Origin: DASUXY01 sp035301985
GTDB lineage: Bacteria; Bacillota; Bacilli; Bacillales; Amphibacillaceae
NCBI GenBank assembly: GCA_035301985.1
Contig: DATGTE010000023.1
Location: 1-64,000 of the forward strand
Reading direction: 5' to 3'
DNA length: 64,000 nt
Shown here: piece after piece, positions 16,877-25,162 of the stretch
Numbering within the stretch: the first letter of the stretch is position 1
Layout of the letters: every line of letters starts with the position of its first letter
Position numbers and translations under genes: made by a program
The notes under the pieces: generated by a model
Seen by the model: only the letters and a program-made list of their open reading frames with translations
Databases searched by the model: none
Told to the model about the DNA's origin: nothing

Positions 16877-18144
16877 GTCAGCTGAAATTCATCCTGGCCT
16901 TCCTGATCTTCCAACAGCACAACTTCCACGTCATCACCGACTTTAAAGCCACGGGTCCCGCCCGGCAATATCATCAGACAAGTTGTGTGCGCCAGTGACG
17001 TTACGACATTGGATTTATCCATTCCTGCCAGATTTGCATACACTTTGCCATTTTCATACGTTAAATAGCTGCGGACAAACCGTGTGAATGGATTCGGCTT
17101 TGGAAAATCATCTGCCAGTGTTGCTTTGACCCGCCGCAAGAAAGCATTTTGATTGTATAAAGCAGCATGTAATACTGGTCTGACGAACAGCTCAAAACCG
17201 ACATAGCATGCAGAGGGATTGCCCGATAAGCCGTACAATATTTTTCCACCGCTTGTTGCAACCGTTGTGACACTTCCCGGACGCATCGCCACTTTATTGA
17301 AAAGGACGTCAGCTCCGAGTTTTTCATAAATGGCGGGCATTAAATCAAAATCACCAACAGACACGCCGCCGGTAGTGATCAGGATATCGACCTCTTCCAA
17401 TGCCTGTTTAATCGTTTCATAGCTGGCCTTAAACTCATCTTCAAGTTTTCCATAATACTTATAGTCTCCCCCTGCCCTGTTTACCTGTGAGGTGATCATG
17501 TAAGCATTGGAATTGCGTATTTTTCCGGGCTGCAGCTCTTCATCGATATCCAGTAGTTCAGTCCCGGTTGCAATGACACCGACCACCGGTTTTTTGGCAA
17601 CTTTCACCTGTCTATAGCCAAAAGTAGCCAAAACTGCTTTCACGCCAGGATTTATCTTCGTTCCCTGTTCAATCAGCTTGTCACCTTCTGCAACTTCCGA
17701 TCCTTCCTGAATAATGTTTTGCTCGGGATCCATCATTCTTTTGATGGTCATGTATGATTGATTATCCTCTTCGTAAGTTTGACATATTTCAAACATGGCA
17801 ATACAATCCGCGCCATCAGGAATTTTGGCACCGGTCATGATCCTTGTCGCCTCTCCCTTACGTAAGGTTTTTTCCGGTACCTGACCTGCCCCGATATGTT
17901 CTACAACCTTAAATGTTACCGGGTTATGACGGTTTGCTTCCAATGTATCTTCCGAACGAAGTGCAAATCCATCATATGGTGACTTCGGAAATGGCGGAAC
18001 GGGATGCTTGGCAATAATGTCCTCTGCCAGCCTTCTATTATCACAATCATTAATGGAAACATGTTCACTTTCCCCTGTTAATCGGTGCTTCCATACATGG
18101 CTAATCGCTTCTTCAACCGGAATCGGCTTTCGCATTTTTGCCAT
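16873..18144 (-). CDS. moeA: Molybdopterin molybdotransferase MoeA
   Basis: A 423-residue enzyme that inserts molybdate into adenylated molybdopterin. The typical MoeA motifs are present: SPYDGFALR (about 55-63), TGAKIPDGADC (about 104-114), GVIATGTELL (about 190), TTGGVSVGDFD (about 255) and GLSGNPSACYVGFE (about 310). Length is standard. ATG 18144 follows GGGGAAGG at ten bases. The stop codon TAA is supplied by the first bases of repeat unit C1, so the final residues QLT lie against the repeat. The next gene on the strand is moaA. Confidence 0.95.
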   Translation of the reverse strand: MAKMRKPIPVEEAISHVWKHRLTGESEHVSINDCDNRRLAEDIIAKHPVPPFPKSPYDGFALRSEDTLEANRHNPVTFKVVEHIGAGQVPEKTLRKGEATRIMTGAKIPDGADCIAMFEICQTYEEDNQSYMTIKRMMDPEQNIIQEGSEVAEGDKLIEQGTKINPGVKAVLATFGYRQVKVAKKPVVGVIATGTELLDIDEELQPGKIRNSNAYMITSQVNRAGGDYKYYGKLEDEFKASYETIKQALEEVDILITTGGVSVGDFDLMPAIYEKLGADVLFNKVAMRPGSVTTVATSGGKILYGLSGNPSACYVGFELFVRPVLHAALYNQNAFLRRVKATLADDFPKPNPFTRFVRSYLTYENGKVYANLAGMDKSNVVTSLAHTTCLMILPGGTRGFKVGDDVEVVLLEDQEGQDEFQLT

Positions 18145-18369
18145 CTGCCATCAACCTTCCCCTAAATGTATGTACCAATAGTTTAACAAAAATGACAGAT
18201 AATTGATATCACAAACATACCGTTGTCATGAAATGTTCGGGATTACCGTAGTTAAAGATTTGTGTATTCTATATTACTTTCAGCAGATGGGTTTGATGAT
18301 GTTTTTTCTTTTTAAGGGCTCCATTCAGCACCCTTTTTTAGTATAATTTAGTTAGCCAGGGGTGATGAT

Positions 18370-19083
18370 ATGAGAAAGCTAATTTCTGTTTTCACCATGT
18401 TTATGATGTTAACCGCTTGTGCGGATGAGCCTGTGATTGTCAAATCAGACACGCCGTCGGAAGATCCTGAATCGAAACCGGAAATTGTTGAGCAGGAAAA
18501 TGACGATGAGGAGGAAGCAGACGAGTTTATCGAGTTTACGCTTCCGGAAGAAAAGATCATGATCAACCTGAAGATGATCCGCATTCTTGACAGTTATTTG
18601 CAGACTTTCCAAAACCGCCGTCAAGCACTTGAGGAAATGAACTTGAATAGCATTGATACTGGTGATAAAAACCACTATATACTTGAATTTTCTTGTCATG
18701 AAACCTTATGCTCCTATATACTGCTTGATCAAGGTGAAGAAAACAGGGCCTATTTGATTGCCGACTTGGCAAAATTAATTCAGGCTTTAAAGTCACCTGA
18801 TGATACGAAAATGTTATTTCATTTTAACAGAGGCGAGTCACGGCCCCCTCTTTCAGACATTGTTGTGATGGACATGAAAAAATGGGAACCGCTAGCGCTC
18901 CATTACCCGACAACGGAAGAAGCCATGCTGGATTATAACTGGCCGATCCTGGCTGCTGAATGGAATGATGACAACAGTCTTTCTGCGACAGTGCCCGATA
19001 TAACGGAACCATCGGCAGAGAACCTGAAACAATGGAAGAATACCGAAAAACCGACAAAAGAAGTCATACTCAAGATAAAGTGA
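18370..19083 (+). CDS. Lipoprotein of unknown function
   Basis: A 237-residue protein with a lipoprotein signal ending in LTAC (lipidated cysteine near residue 17) and then a 35-residue acidic linker. The rest is a soluble alpha/beta region with two cysteines (SCHETLC, about residues 108-114) that could form a disulfide outside the membrane. I do not recognise the family. ATG follows GGGGTGATG, and a TATAAT box lies at 18342-18347. The last codons and the TGA stop (ATA AAG TGA) are made of the opening of repeat unit D, so the original C-terminus may have been altered by the repeat. Confidence 0.75.
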   Translation: MRKLISVFTMFMMLTACADEPVIVKSDTPSEDPESKPEIVEQENDDEEEADEFIEFTLPEEKIMINLKMIRILDSYLQTFQNRRQALEEMNLNSIDTGDKNHYILEFSCHETLCSYILLDQGEENRAYLIADLAKLIQALKSPDDTKMLFHFNRGESRPPLSDIVVMDMKKWEPLALHYPTTEEAMLDYNWPILAAEWNDDNSLSATVPDITEPSAENLKQWKNTEKPTKEVILKIK

Positions 19084-19255
19084 AACTGCATTCAGTGGAG
19101 CGCTCTTTCCCCGCTGAAGAAGGTGAACAAAGGCTAAGTACTCGGGCGTCCTGTTGCAACGCCTTTGTGACCTGCATCGTGCAGGCCCGAACCGAATCGG
19201 GCATTTAAGGTCAGTTAACCGGCGTTTTTGCCGGGTTACTGACTTTTAATCCTGG
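19075..19255 (+). repeat. Two-hairpin repeat unit, copy D (long type)
   Basis: A 181-bp unit. Hairpin 1 is TTCAGTGG with CCGCTGAA. The extra block (ACAAAGGC..GCCTTTGT and CCTGCATCGTGCAGG) is nearly identical to copy C2. The last hairpin uses TTAACCGGC with GCCGGGTTA where other copies use TTAGCCGCC with GGCGGGTTA, a matched change in both arms. It supplies the stop codon of the upstream lipoprotein gene. Confidence 0.9.
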
Positions 19256-19282
19256 AAAAAGCGAAACTTCATTGAGCGGGGT
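19256..19282 (+). repeat. Truncated start of a further repeat unit
   Basis: AAAAAGCGAAACTTCATTGA followed by GCGGGG repeats the opening of the unit in tandem with copy D, then stops five bases before the end of ymdB, which runs the other way. Confidence 0.65.
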
Positions 19283-19287
19283 TTCTG

Positions 19288-20085
19288 TCAGCCTGTAAAC
19301 GGATGGTCATCATTAATTAATACACGCTCGATTTTGAAAGCGTTTCCTGTTTTTTTATCAATCGTTACAAGCAAACCATTCAATTGCGTTCTTCCCTTTT
19401 TGTCAATTTCAAAACGTACCGGCAAACTTGTCATAAATTTTTTCATAACGGTTTCTCGCTCCATACCTATTATCGCGTCATAGGGTCCGGTCATGCCAAC
19501 ATCTGTAATATATGCTGTCCCATTCGGCAAAATACGTTCATCGGCTGTCTGTGTGTGTGTATGTGTACCCACAACAGCACTGACTTTCCCGTCCAGATGC
19601 CAGCCCATTGCTTGTTTTTCGCTAGTTGCTTCGGCATGGAAATCGACAAAAATAATATTCGTTCTTTTTTTGGCCTGCTCGATCAATGCATCCATTTTCC
19701 GAAAAGGATCGTCGATAGCCGGTAAAAAAGTGCGTCCCTGTGCATTAATAACAGCAACTTCCGCACCATTTATATTGATAAAAACGATGCCTTTTCCCGG
19801 CGTGCCTTCCGGAAAATTGGCAGGCCTGATCATATTACTCGTATCATCAATAAATTCAAATATTTCTTTTTTATCCCAAGTATGATTCCCCATTGTTATG
19901 ACATGGGCGCCCCATTCAAGAAATTGCTTGTAAATTTTTTGGGTGATCCCTTTGCCAGCTGCTGCGTTCTCCCCATTTATAATGGTCATATTCGGCCGAT
20001 ACTTCTCTTTCAGTTTGGGGAGGTAAGTCTGAACCATATCCCTGCCCGGAGAACCTACAACATCACCAATAAAAAGTATTTTCAT
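19288..20085 (-). CDS. ymdB: YmdB metallophosphoesterase (cyclic nucleotide phosphodiesterase)
   Basis: A 265-residue dimetal phosphoesterase. B. subtilis YmdB hydrolyses 2',3'-cyclic nucleotides and influences sporulation, biofilm and nanotube decisions. Metal ligands are visible in GDVVGSPGR (D8), NGENAAAGKG (about 36-45), GNHTWD (about 66-71) and the THTHTQTAD segment. I start at ATG 20085, which has AGGATG upstream and matches the family's N-terminus MKILFIGD; an ATG nine bases earlier has no spacing. It lies just downstream of rny as in other Bacilli, separated by a terminator, so it is expressed by readthrough or on its own. Confidence 0.93.
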   Translation of the reverse strand: MKILFIGDVVGSPGRDMVQTYLPKLKEKYRPNMTIINGENAAAGKGITQKIYKQFLEWGAHVITMGNHTWDKKEIFEFIDDTSNMIRPANFPEGTPGKGIVFININGAEVAVINAQGRTFLPAIDDPFRKMDALIEQAKKRTNIIFVDFHAEATSEKQAMGWHLDGKVSAVVGTHTHTQTADERILPNGTAYITDVGMTGPYDAIIGMERETVMKKFMTSLPVRFEIDKKGRTQLNGLLVTIDKKTGNAFKIERVLINDDHPFTG

Positions 20086-20152
20086 ATTGCTCATCCTATC
20101 TATATGAATTAATCATAGTGTTTCATAGTCCTAAAGCGTTGTAAAGTAAAAT

Positions 20153-20176
20153 AAAAGCGGCCAAACGGCCGCTTTT
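20153..20176 (-). terminator. Terminator overlapping the rny stop codon
   Basis: AAAAGCGGCC (20153-20162) and GGCCGCTTTT (20167-20176) form a perfect 10-bp stem. The TAA stop of rny (20175-20177) lies in the outer stem, so ribosomes ending translation would cover part of the hairpin. Confidence 0.8.
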
Positions 20177-21740
20177 ATTTAGCATATTCTACTGCTCTTG
20201 TTTCCCTGATGACAGTCACTTTGATATGTCCTGGATAATCAAGTTCGCCTTCAATTTGCTTACGGATATCACGTGCAATGCGGGCAGAGTCAATATCATC
20301 GATTTCATCAGGCTTAACCATGATACGGATTTCCCTTCCGGCCTGAATGGCGAATGACTTCTCTACTCCAGCATAGGACTCTGAGATTTCTTCCAGTTTT
20401 TCGAGACGTTTGATATAGTTTTCCAATGTCTCGCTTCTGGCTCCTGGTCTTGCAGCTGACAGTGCATCAGCTGCAGCAACAAGAACCGCAATGATGGAAG
20501 TCGCCTCTTCATCACCATGGTGAGAAGCAATCGAATTGATGACAACTTCATGTTCTTTGTACTTGATTCCAAGCTCTTTTCCAATTTCAACATGGCTTCC
20601 CTCTACTTCATGATCGATGGCTTTACCAATATCATGAAGCAAGCCGGCTCTTCTTGCCAGTGTTTCATCTTCACCTAATTCAGCAGCAAGCAATCCGGAA
20701 AGGTAAGCTACCTCAGTGGAGTGCTTCAATACATTCTGACCATAGCTTGTACGATATTTTAAACGGCCAAGAATTTTGACGAGATCCGGATGCAGGCCGT
20801 GTATTCCAACCTCAAACGTAATCTCTTCGCCAACTTCACGAATATAGTCGTCAACGTCACGTCTTGCTTTATCAACCATTTCCTCAATTCTTGCCGGATG
20901 AATTCTCCCATCCTGTACAAGTCTTTCCAGCGCAATCCGGGCAATTTCCCGGCGGATTGGATCAAATCCTGACAAAACAACCGCTTCCGGTGTATCATCA
21001 ATGATCAGGTCGATGCCTGTCAAAGTTTCGAGGGTACGGATATTGCGTCCTTCCCGACCAATAATCCGTCCTTTCATTTCATCATTTGGAAGATTTACAA
21101 CAGATACGGTTGTTTCAGCAACATGATCTGCAGCGCAACGCTGCAAGGCCAGTGAAAGAATGCTTTTGGCCTTTTTATCTGCTTCCTCTTTGGCACGATT
21201 TTCAGCTTCTTTAACCATTAATGCTGTTTCGTGATTAACTTCTTGTTCAACCCGTTCCAAAATTATTTGTTTTGCCTGGTCAGTTGTATAACCGGAAATA
21301 CGCTCAAGCTCCGTTTGCTGCTCATTAAGCATTGCTTCCACTTTGCTTTCCATTTCTTCAATTTGTTGTTGTTTTTCTGTTAGTGATTCTTCCCTTCCCT
21401 CCAGCATGGATTCACGCTTATCAAGCGTTTCGTCTTTTCTATCCAGATTTTCTTCTTTTTGCATCAGACGATTTTCTTGTTTCTGTACTTCCAATCGCCG
21501 TTCACGTAAGTCTTCCTCTGTCTGTTGACGCAGTTTATGATTTTCATCTTTCGCCTCAAGAAGTGCCTCTTTTTTGGCAGCATCTGCGTTCCGATGTGCC
21601 TCATCCACTATTTGTTTAGCTAAATTCTCCGCACTGGAAATTTTAGCTTCTGCAATAGTTTTACGAATCAGATAACCAACAACAATACCGACGATCAAGA
21701 CTAAGGCAAGCAAAATGGAGATGATTAAGGGATTTTCCAC
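20175..21740 (-). CDS. rny: Ribonuclease Y
   Basis: A 521-residue membrane-anchored endoribonuclease that starts decay of many mRNAs in Gram-positive bacteria and associates with other degradation enzymes. Order of domains: N-terminal transmembrane helix (about 5-25), a long coiled coil (about 30-200), a KH domain with GRIIGREGRNI (about 220-230), and the HD domain with LLHDIGKAIDHE (H and D near 368-369). GTG at 21740 is the start: it follows AGGAGGTGAAATC and gives the family's standard length. It lies next to recA and ymdB, as in B. subtilis, although pbpX is absent. Confidence 0.96.
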   Translation of the reverse strand: MENPLIISILLALVLIVGIVVGYLIRKTIAEAKISSAENLAKQIVDEAHRNADAAKKEALLEAKDENHKLRQQTEEDLRERRLEVQKQENRLMQKEENLDRKDETLDKRESMLEGREESLTEKQQQIEEMESKVEAMLNEQQTELERISGYTTDQAKQIILERVEQEVNHETALMVKEAENRAKEEADKKAKSILSLALQRCAADHVAETTVSVVNLPNDEMKGRIIGREGRNIRTLETLTGIDLIIDDTPEAVVLSGFDPIRREIARIALERLVQDGRIHPARIEEMVDKARRDVDDYIREVGEEITFEVGIHGLHPDLVKILGRLKYRTSYGQNVLKHSTEVAYLSGLLAAELGEDETLARRAGLLHDIGKAIDHEVEGSHVEIGKELGIKYKEHEVVINSIASHHGDEEATSIIAVLVAAADALSAARPGARSETLENYIKRLEKLEEISESYAGVEKSFAIQAGREIRIMVKPDEIDDIDSARIARDIRKQIEGELDYPGHIKVTVIRETRAVEYAK

Positions 21741-22058
21741 GATTTCACCTCCTCTTGCTATAAAGTTGTTCCATTCATTATTGTCGGCATGTACCATATT
21801 CAATGAATAAATCATTCGTTGTATAATAATCTATATAATTATACAACTTAATTTTAATTGTCTACACATATATTGTCAAGGAAACGTCATAATTTGCCTA
21901 TAATCATATGTGCAAAAGAAAAATCCTCTACAATAGGTGTAAAGGATTTTACCGCTTGCAATCATGAATATATCAATCTAGTATTCTTGGAAAGGCTTTT
22001 AGATTGAGGTCCTGTTTCATGCTTGTGATTTGCACCAAATCATCGACTCTGTTATTTG
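21741..22058. other. Intergenic region between recA and rny; composition changes here
   Basis: It holds the rny leader and the recA terminator (21920-21950), with nothing else recognisable. Triplet use differs on the two sides: in 240-bp samples I counted 12 CCG or CGG triplets at 20821-21060 but 5 at 22381-22620. Confidence 0.5.
21920..21950 (-). terminator. Terminator after recA
   Basis: AAAATCCT (21920-21927) pairs with AGGATTTT (21943-21950); a T-rich stretch follows on the minus strand. Confidence 0.7.
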
Positions 22059-23099
22059 TTACACATCCAAGCTTTCTTGTTCAGCTTCCTCCTGTGCATC
22101 GTCTTCTTCTGATTCATCCAAATGAAAGTGGTTGCGGATAGCTTCCTGTATTTCAGCCATGACCTCTTTATTCTCTTTTAAAAACTGCTTTGCATTTTCT
22201 CGTCCTTGCCCCAGTCTTTCATCATTGTACGAGTACCATGCACCACTTTTTTGGACGATATCTAAATCCGAACCGATGTCTAACACTTCACCTTCTTTAG
22301 AAATCCCTTCACCGTACATGATATCGACCACGGCTTGTTTAAATGGTGGAGCGACTTTATTTTTGACCACTTTCAATCTTGTGCGATTTCCGACCATGTC
22401 ATTACCTTGTTTCAATGATTCTGCACGACGAACCTCTAAACGGACAGAAGAATAAAACTTTAAGGCACGGCCACCTGGTGTTGTTTCAGGATTTCCGAAC
22501 ATCACACCTACTTTCTCACGAATTTGGTTGATGAAAATTGCCGTTGACTGGGATTTGTTAATGGCCCCTGATAGCTTTCTTAGTGCTTGAGACATGAGAC
22601 GTGCTTGTAAGCCAACGTGAGAGTCTCCCATCTCACCTTCAATTTCGGCCTTTGGAACTAATGCTGCAACTGAGTCAACCACAATAATATCAACGGCTCC
22701 ACTTCGAACAAGCGCTTCTGCAATTTCTAGCGCCTGTTCCCCCGTGTCCGGCTGTGACAAAAGCAGTTCTTCAATGTTCACACCGAGCGCTCGCGCATAG
22801 GTCGGATCAAGCGCATGTTCAGCATCAATAAATGCTGCCTGACCACCTTTTTGTTGTGCTTCAGCAATTGCATGAAGAGCTACGGTCGTTTTCCCAGAAG
22901 ATTCCGGCCCATATATTTCAATAATCCGACCTTTTGGATATCCACCAATACCAAGTGCTACGTCCAAAGCTAATGAGCCACTTGGAATCGTATCTATTTT
23001 ATGTTCAGCTTGTTCTCCCAATTTCATTATGGAGCCTTTTCCAAACTGTTTTTCAATCTGTCTTAATGCCATATCTAAGGCTTGTTTTCTATCACTCAC
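22059..23099 (-). CDS. recA: RecA recombinase
   Basis: A 346-residue ATPase that forms filaments on single-stranded DNA, drives strand exchange and triggers LexA self-cleavage. The Walker A motif GPESSGKT is at residues 64-71, the DNA loops are in the GNPETTPGG region, and the acidic tail is typical. The start is GTG 23099, eight bases after AAAGGAGG, giving the family's N-terminus SDRK; an in-frame GTG two codons earlier is too close. It has its own promoter with a LexA-type box. cinA lies 162 bp upstream in the same direction. Confidence 0.98.
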   Translation of the reverse strand: MSDRKQALDMALRQIEKQFGKGSIMKLGEQAEHKIDTIPSGSLALDVALGIGGYPKGRIIEIYGPESSGKTTVALHAIAEAQQKGGQAAFIDAEHALDPTYARALGVNIEELLLSQPDTGEQALEIAEALVRSGAVDIIVVDSVAALVPKAEIEGEMGDSHVGLQARLMSQALRKLSGAINKSQSTAIFINQIREKVGVMFGNPETTPGGRALKFYSSVRLEVRRAESLKQGNDMVGNRTRLKVVKNKVAPPFKQAVVDIMYGEGISKEGEVLDIGSDLDIVQKSGAWYSYNDERLGQGRENAKQFLKENKEVMAEIQEAIRNHFHLDESEEDDAQEEAEQESLDV

Positions 23100-23129
23100 G
23101 AACACTACCTCCTTTGATTAACTATGTAT

Positions 23130-23158
23130 ATCATACATTGTTTTTATCGGTTTGCCAA
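23130..23158 (-). promoter_or_regulatory. Sigma-A promoter of recA
   Basis: On the minus strand, TTGGCA (complement of 23153-23158) and TATGAT (complement of 23130-23135) are 17 bp apart and lie 31 bp before the start codon. Confidence 0.75.
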
Positions 23159-23165
23159 GAAAAAT

Positions 23166-23179
23166 CGAATACATGTTCC
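23166..23179. promoter_or_regulatory. LexA (DinR) operator of recA
   Basis: CGAATACATGTTCC resembles the B. subtilis SOS box CGAACNNNNGTTCG and lies 7 bp upstream of the recA -35 box, a usual place for SOS control. Confidence 0.65.
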
Positions 23180-23261
23180 CTTATTTTTGAGGGGCAGCTC
23201 TTTTAAAAAATGTCTTTTCGTACTTATATTTTTCTTTTTTTCATGAAAAATGAACACGTTT

Positions 23262-24506
23262 TTATGATTTTACAAAATGGAATAATTGTTCATAGCCTTT
23301 TAATACAGTGCGTTCGCGAATCGATTCCCGATCCCCATGAAATGTAAATTTTTCGACTTGTTCACGCCCATCTCCTACGATACCGATGAAAACTGTTCCA
23401 ACTGGCTTGCCCTCAATCGAATCTGGACCGGCTATACCCGTAAAGCTAACCCCGATGTCTGCATCTAATAAGTTACAAACGTTTTCAGCCATTTCTAAAG
23501 CGCATTCATAACTCACAGTTCCTTTGGTACGGATTGTTTCCTGTGATACGCCTAGAACGTCTGTTTTAACTTGCGTGTCATAACATACAATTGCACCGCG
23601 ACATGCTTGTGATGAACCGGGGACAGAAATCAGTCGATCCATAAACTTTCCACCCGTTAAACTTTCCGCAGAGGAGATTTTTATGTTCTCTTTTTTAAGT
23701 AGATCAACGATTGTATTTTCGATCGTTTGGTTATTAACCCCGTAGCAAAATGCACTTACTCTTTCCAAAATTTGTTGTTCCGTTTTGTGGAGCATCTCGT
23801 CCACTTTTGCTTCGGAACTTCCTTTAGCAGTTAGTCGAATGGTCATGCCATTATTTTGCGCTAATGGAGCAATCGTCGGATTATCTTGGATATCAATTAG
23901 ATCTTTTAACTCATGCTCAAGTTGCGATTCACCAATTCCGATAAAACGCAAAATTCTTGATTTAATCAAATCATCATTACCGACATTTTCTTTGATGTAC
24001 GGAATGACTTTGTCTGTAAACATTTGCTTCATTTCCCGAGGTACGCCAGGTAAAAAAACCCATATTTTTCCATCAAATGGTACAATCATTCCCGGTGCCA
24101 TACCGTAACGATTGGGGATCACTTTAGAACCTTTAAAGATGCGAGCTTGTTTACGGTTATTCGGTGTCATTACCGTTTTCTGTTTCGCAAAAAATGCTTG
24201 TATTTTTTCCATGGAGGGTTTGTGTTCGATCATTTCCATGTTGCTGATTAATTGAAAAGCTTCCCTTGTCAAATCATCATCCGTTGGGCCGAGACCTCCG
24301 GTGACTATGATAATATTTGCACGATCAGAAGCTAATCGAAATGATCGTTCTACTCGATATAAGTTGTCACCGACTACAGAATGATGAAAAACATTCACAC
24401 CGTATAATGCTAACTGCTGTGAAATCCACTGGGCGTTCGTATCTGCAATTTGACCGAGTAACAATTCCGTACCGATAGAAATAAGTTCCGCATTTGCTTG
24501 TTTCAT
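23262..24506 (-). CDS. cinA: CinA, nicotinamide-nucleotide amidase / competence-damage protein
   Basis: A 414-residue protein with an N-terminal molybdopterin-binding-like (COG1058) domain (about 1-170) and a C-terminal PncC amidase domain (about 255-410) that recycles NMN. Motifs: GTELLLGQIADTN near residue 12, TGGLGPTDDD near 72, AESLTGG near 277 and FTGIAGP near 352. ATG 24506 overlaps the pgsA stop codon by one base, so the two are translationally coupled. In Bacilli it commonly sits directly before recA, as here. Confidence 0.95.
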   Translation of the reverse strand: MKQANAELISIGTELLLGQIADTNAQWISQQLALYGVNVFHHSVVGDNLYRVERSFRLASDRANIIIVTGGLGPTDDDLTREAFQLISNMEMIEHKPSMEKIQAFFAKQKTVMTPNNRKQARIFKGSKVIPNRYGMAPGMIVPFDGKIWVFLPGVPREMKQMFTDKVIPYIKENVGNDDLIKSRILRFIGIGESQLEHELKDLIDIQDNPTIAPLAQNNGMTIRLTAKGSSEAKVDEMLHKTEQQILERVSAFCYGVNNQTIENTIVDLLKKENIKISSAESLTGGKFMDRLISVPGSSQACRGAIVCYDTQVKTDVLGVSQETIRTKGTVSYECALEMAENVCNLLDADIGVSFTGIAGPDSIEGKPVGTVFIGIVGDGREQVEKFTFHGDRESIRERTVLKGYEQLFHFVKS

Positions 24507-25084
24507 CACTTTGACTCCTTCATAACGTGCCCATTTCTTACAAAATAATCAATGCCAGATACAACTGTGAAAAATAACGCTGCATACAATAGAATAAGGT
24601 CTAGCCGAAATCCTATATAAGAAAAAGGAAAGTTGTGTAATAATAACGTAGCAATCGCTAAAATTTGGGTCGTTGTTTTCAATTTACCCATGTTGCTAGC
24701 AGCTAGAACGATACCTTCACCGGATGCAACGAGACGTAATCCTGTCACAGCGAATTCGCGGCTTATAATCAGAATGACAACCCATGCTGGAGCTAAACCG
24801 AGCTCGACTAATAAAATAAATCCAGCCGAAACGAGCAATTTATCAGCTAATGGGTCTAAAAATTTCCCTAACGTGGTCACTAAATTATATTTGCGAGCAT
24901 AATAGCCGTCCACCCAATCCGTGACGGAAGCAATGATAAATAATAACGCACCGACAAAGTGTGCAACAGGTAGTTCATTGTATCCGATCTCCCACTGCCC
25001 CCAATCAACGGGCACAATGAGTACAATCACAAAGATCGGGATTAGAAAAATGCGAGATAACGTAATTTTATTAGGTACATTCAT
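24506..25084 (-). CDS. pgsA: Phosphatidylglycerophosphate synthase PgsA
   Basis: A 192-residue membrane enzyme that joins CDP-diacylglycerol and glycerol-3-phosphate in phosphatidylglycerol synthesis. The CDP-alcohol phosphatidyltransferase signature is complete: DWVDGYYAR..G...D...D within residues about 62-87. Four to six hydrophobic helices surround it. ATG follows GGAGGACTTTTTCAA. It lies between rodZ and cinA; a strong terminator between rodZ and pgsA suggests it has partly separate expression. Confidence 0.95.
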   Translation of the reverse strand: MNVPNKITLSRIFLIPIFVIVLIVPVDWGQWEIGYNELPVAHFVGALLFIIASVTDWVDGYYARKYNLVTTLGKFLDPLADKLLVSAGFILLVELGLAPAWVVILIISREFAVTGLRLVASGEGIVLAASNMGKLKTTTQILAIATLLLHNFPFSYIGFRLDLILLYAALFFTVVSGIDYFVRNGHVMKESK

Positions 25085-25115
25085 TTGAAAAAGTCCTCCA
25101 ATTTATTTGATTCAG

Positions 25116-25160
25116 GATATAAAACCCTTCCACATAATCATAACAAGGAAGGGTTTTATA
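25116..25160 (-). terminator. Terminator between rodZ and pgsA
   Basis: A perfect 15-bp inverted repeat: ATATAAAACCCTTCC (25116-25130) with GGAAGGGTTTTATAT (25146-25160). The A/T-rich ends make it active in both directions in principle. Confidence 0.85.
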
Positions 25161-25162
25161 TC

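Noticed and set aside
18145..18369. Molybdenum cofactor riboswitch before moeA
   Set aside because: The leader lacks the known helices; only short AT-rich sequence is present.
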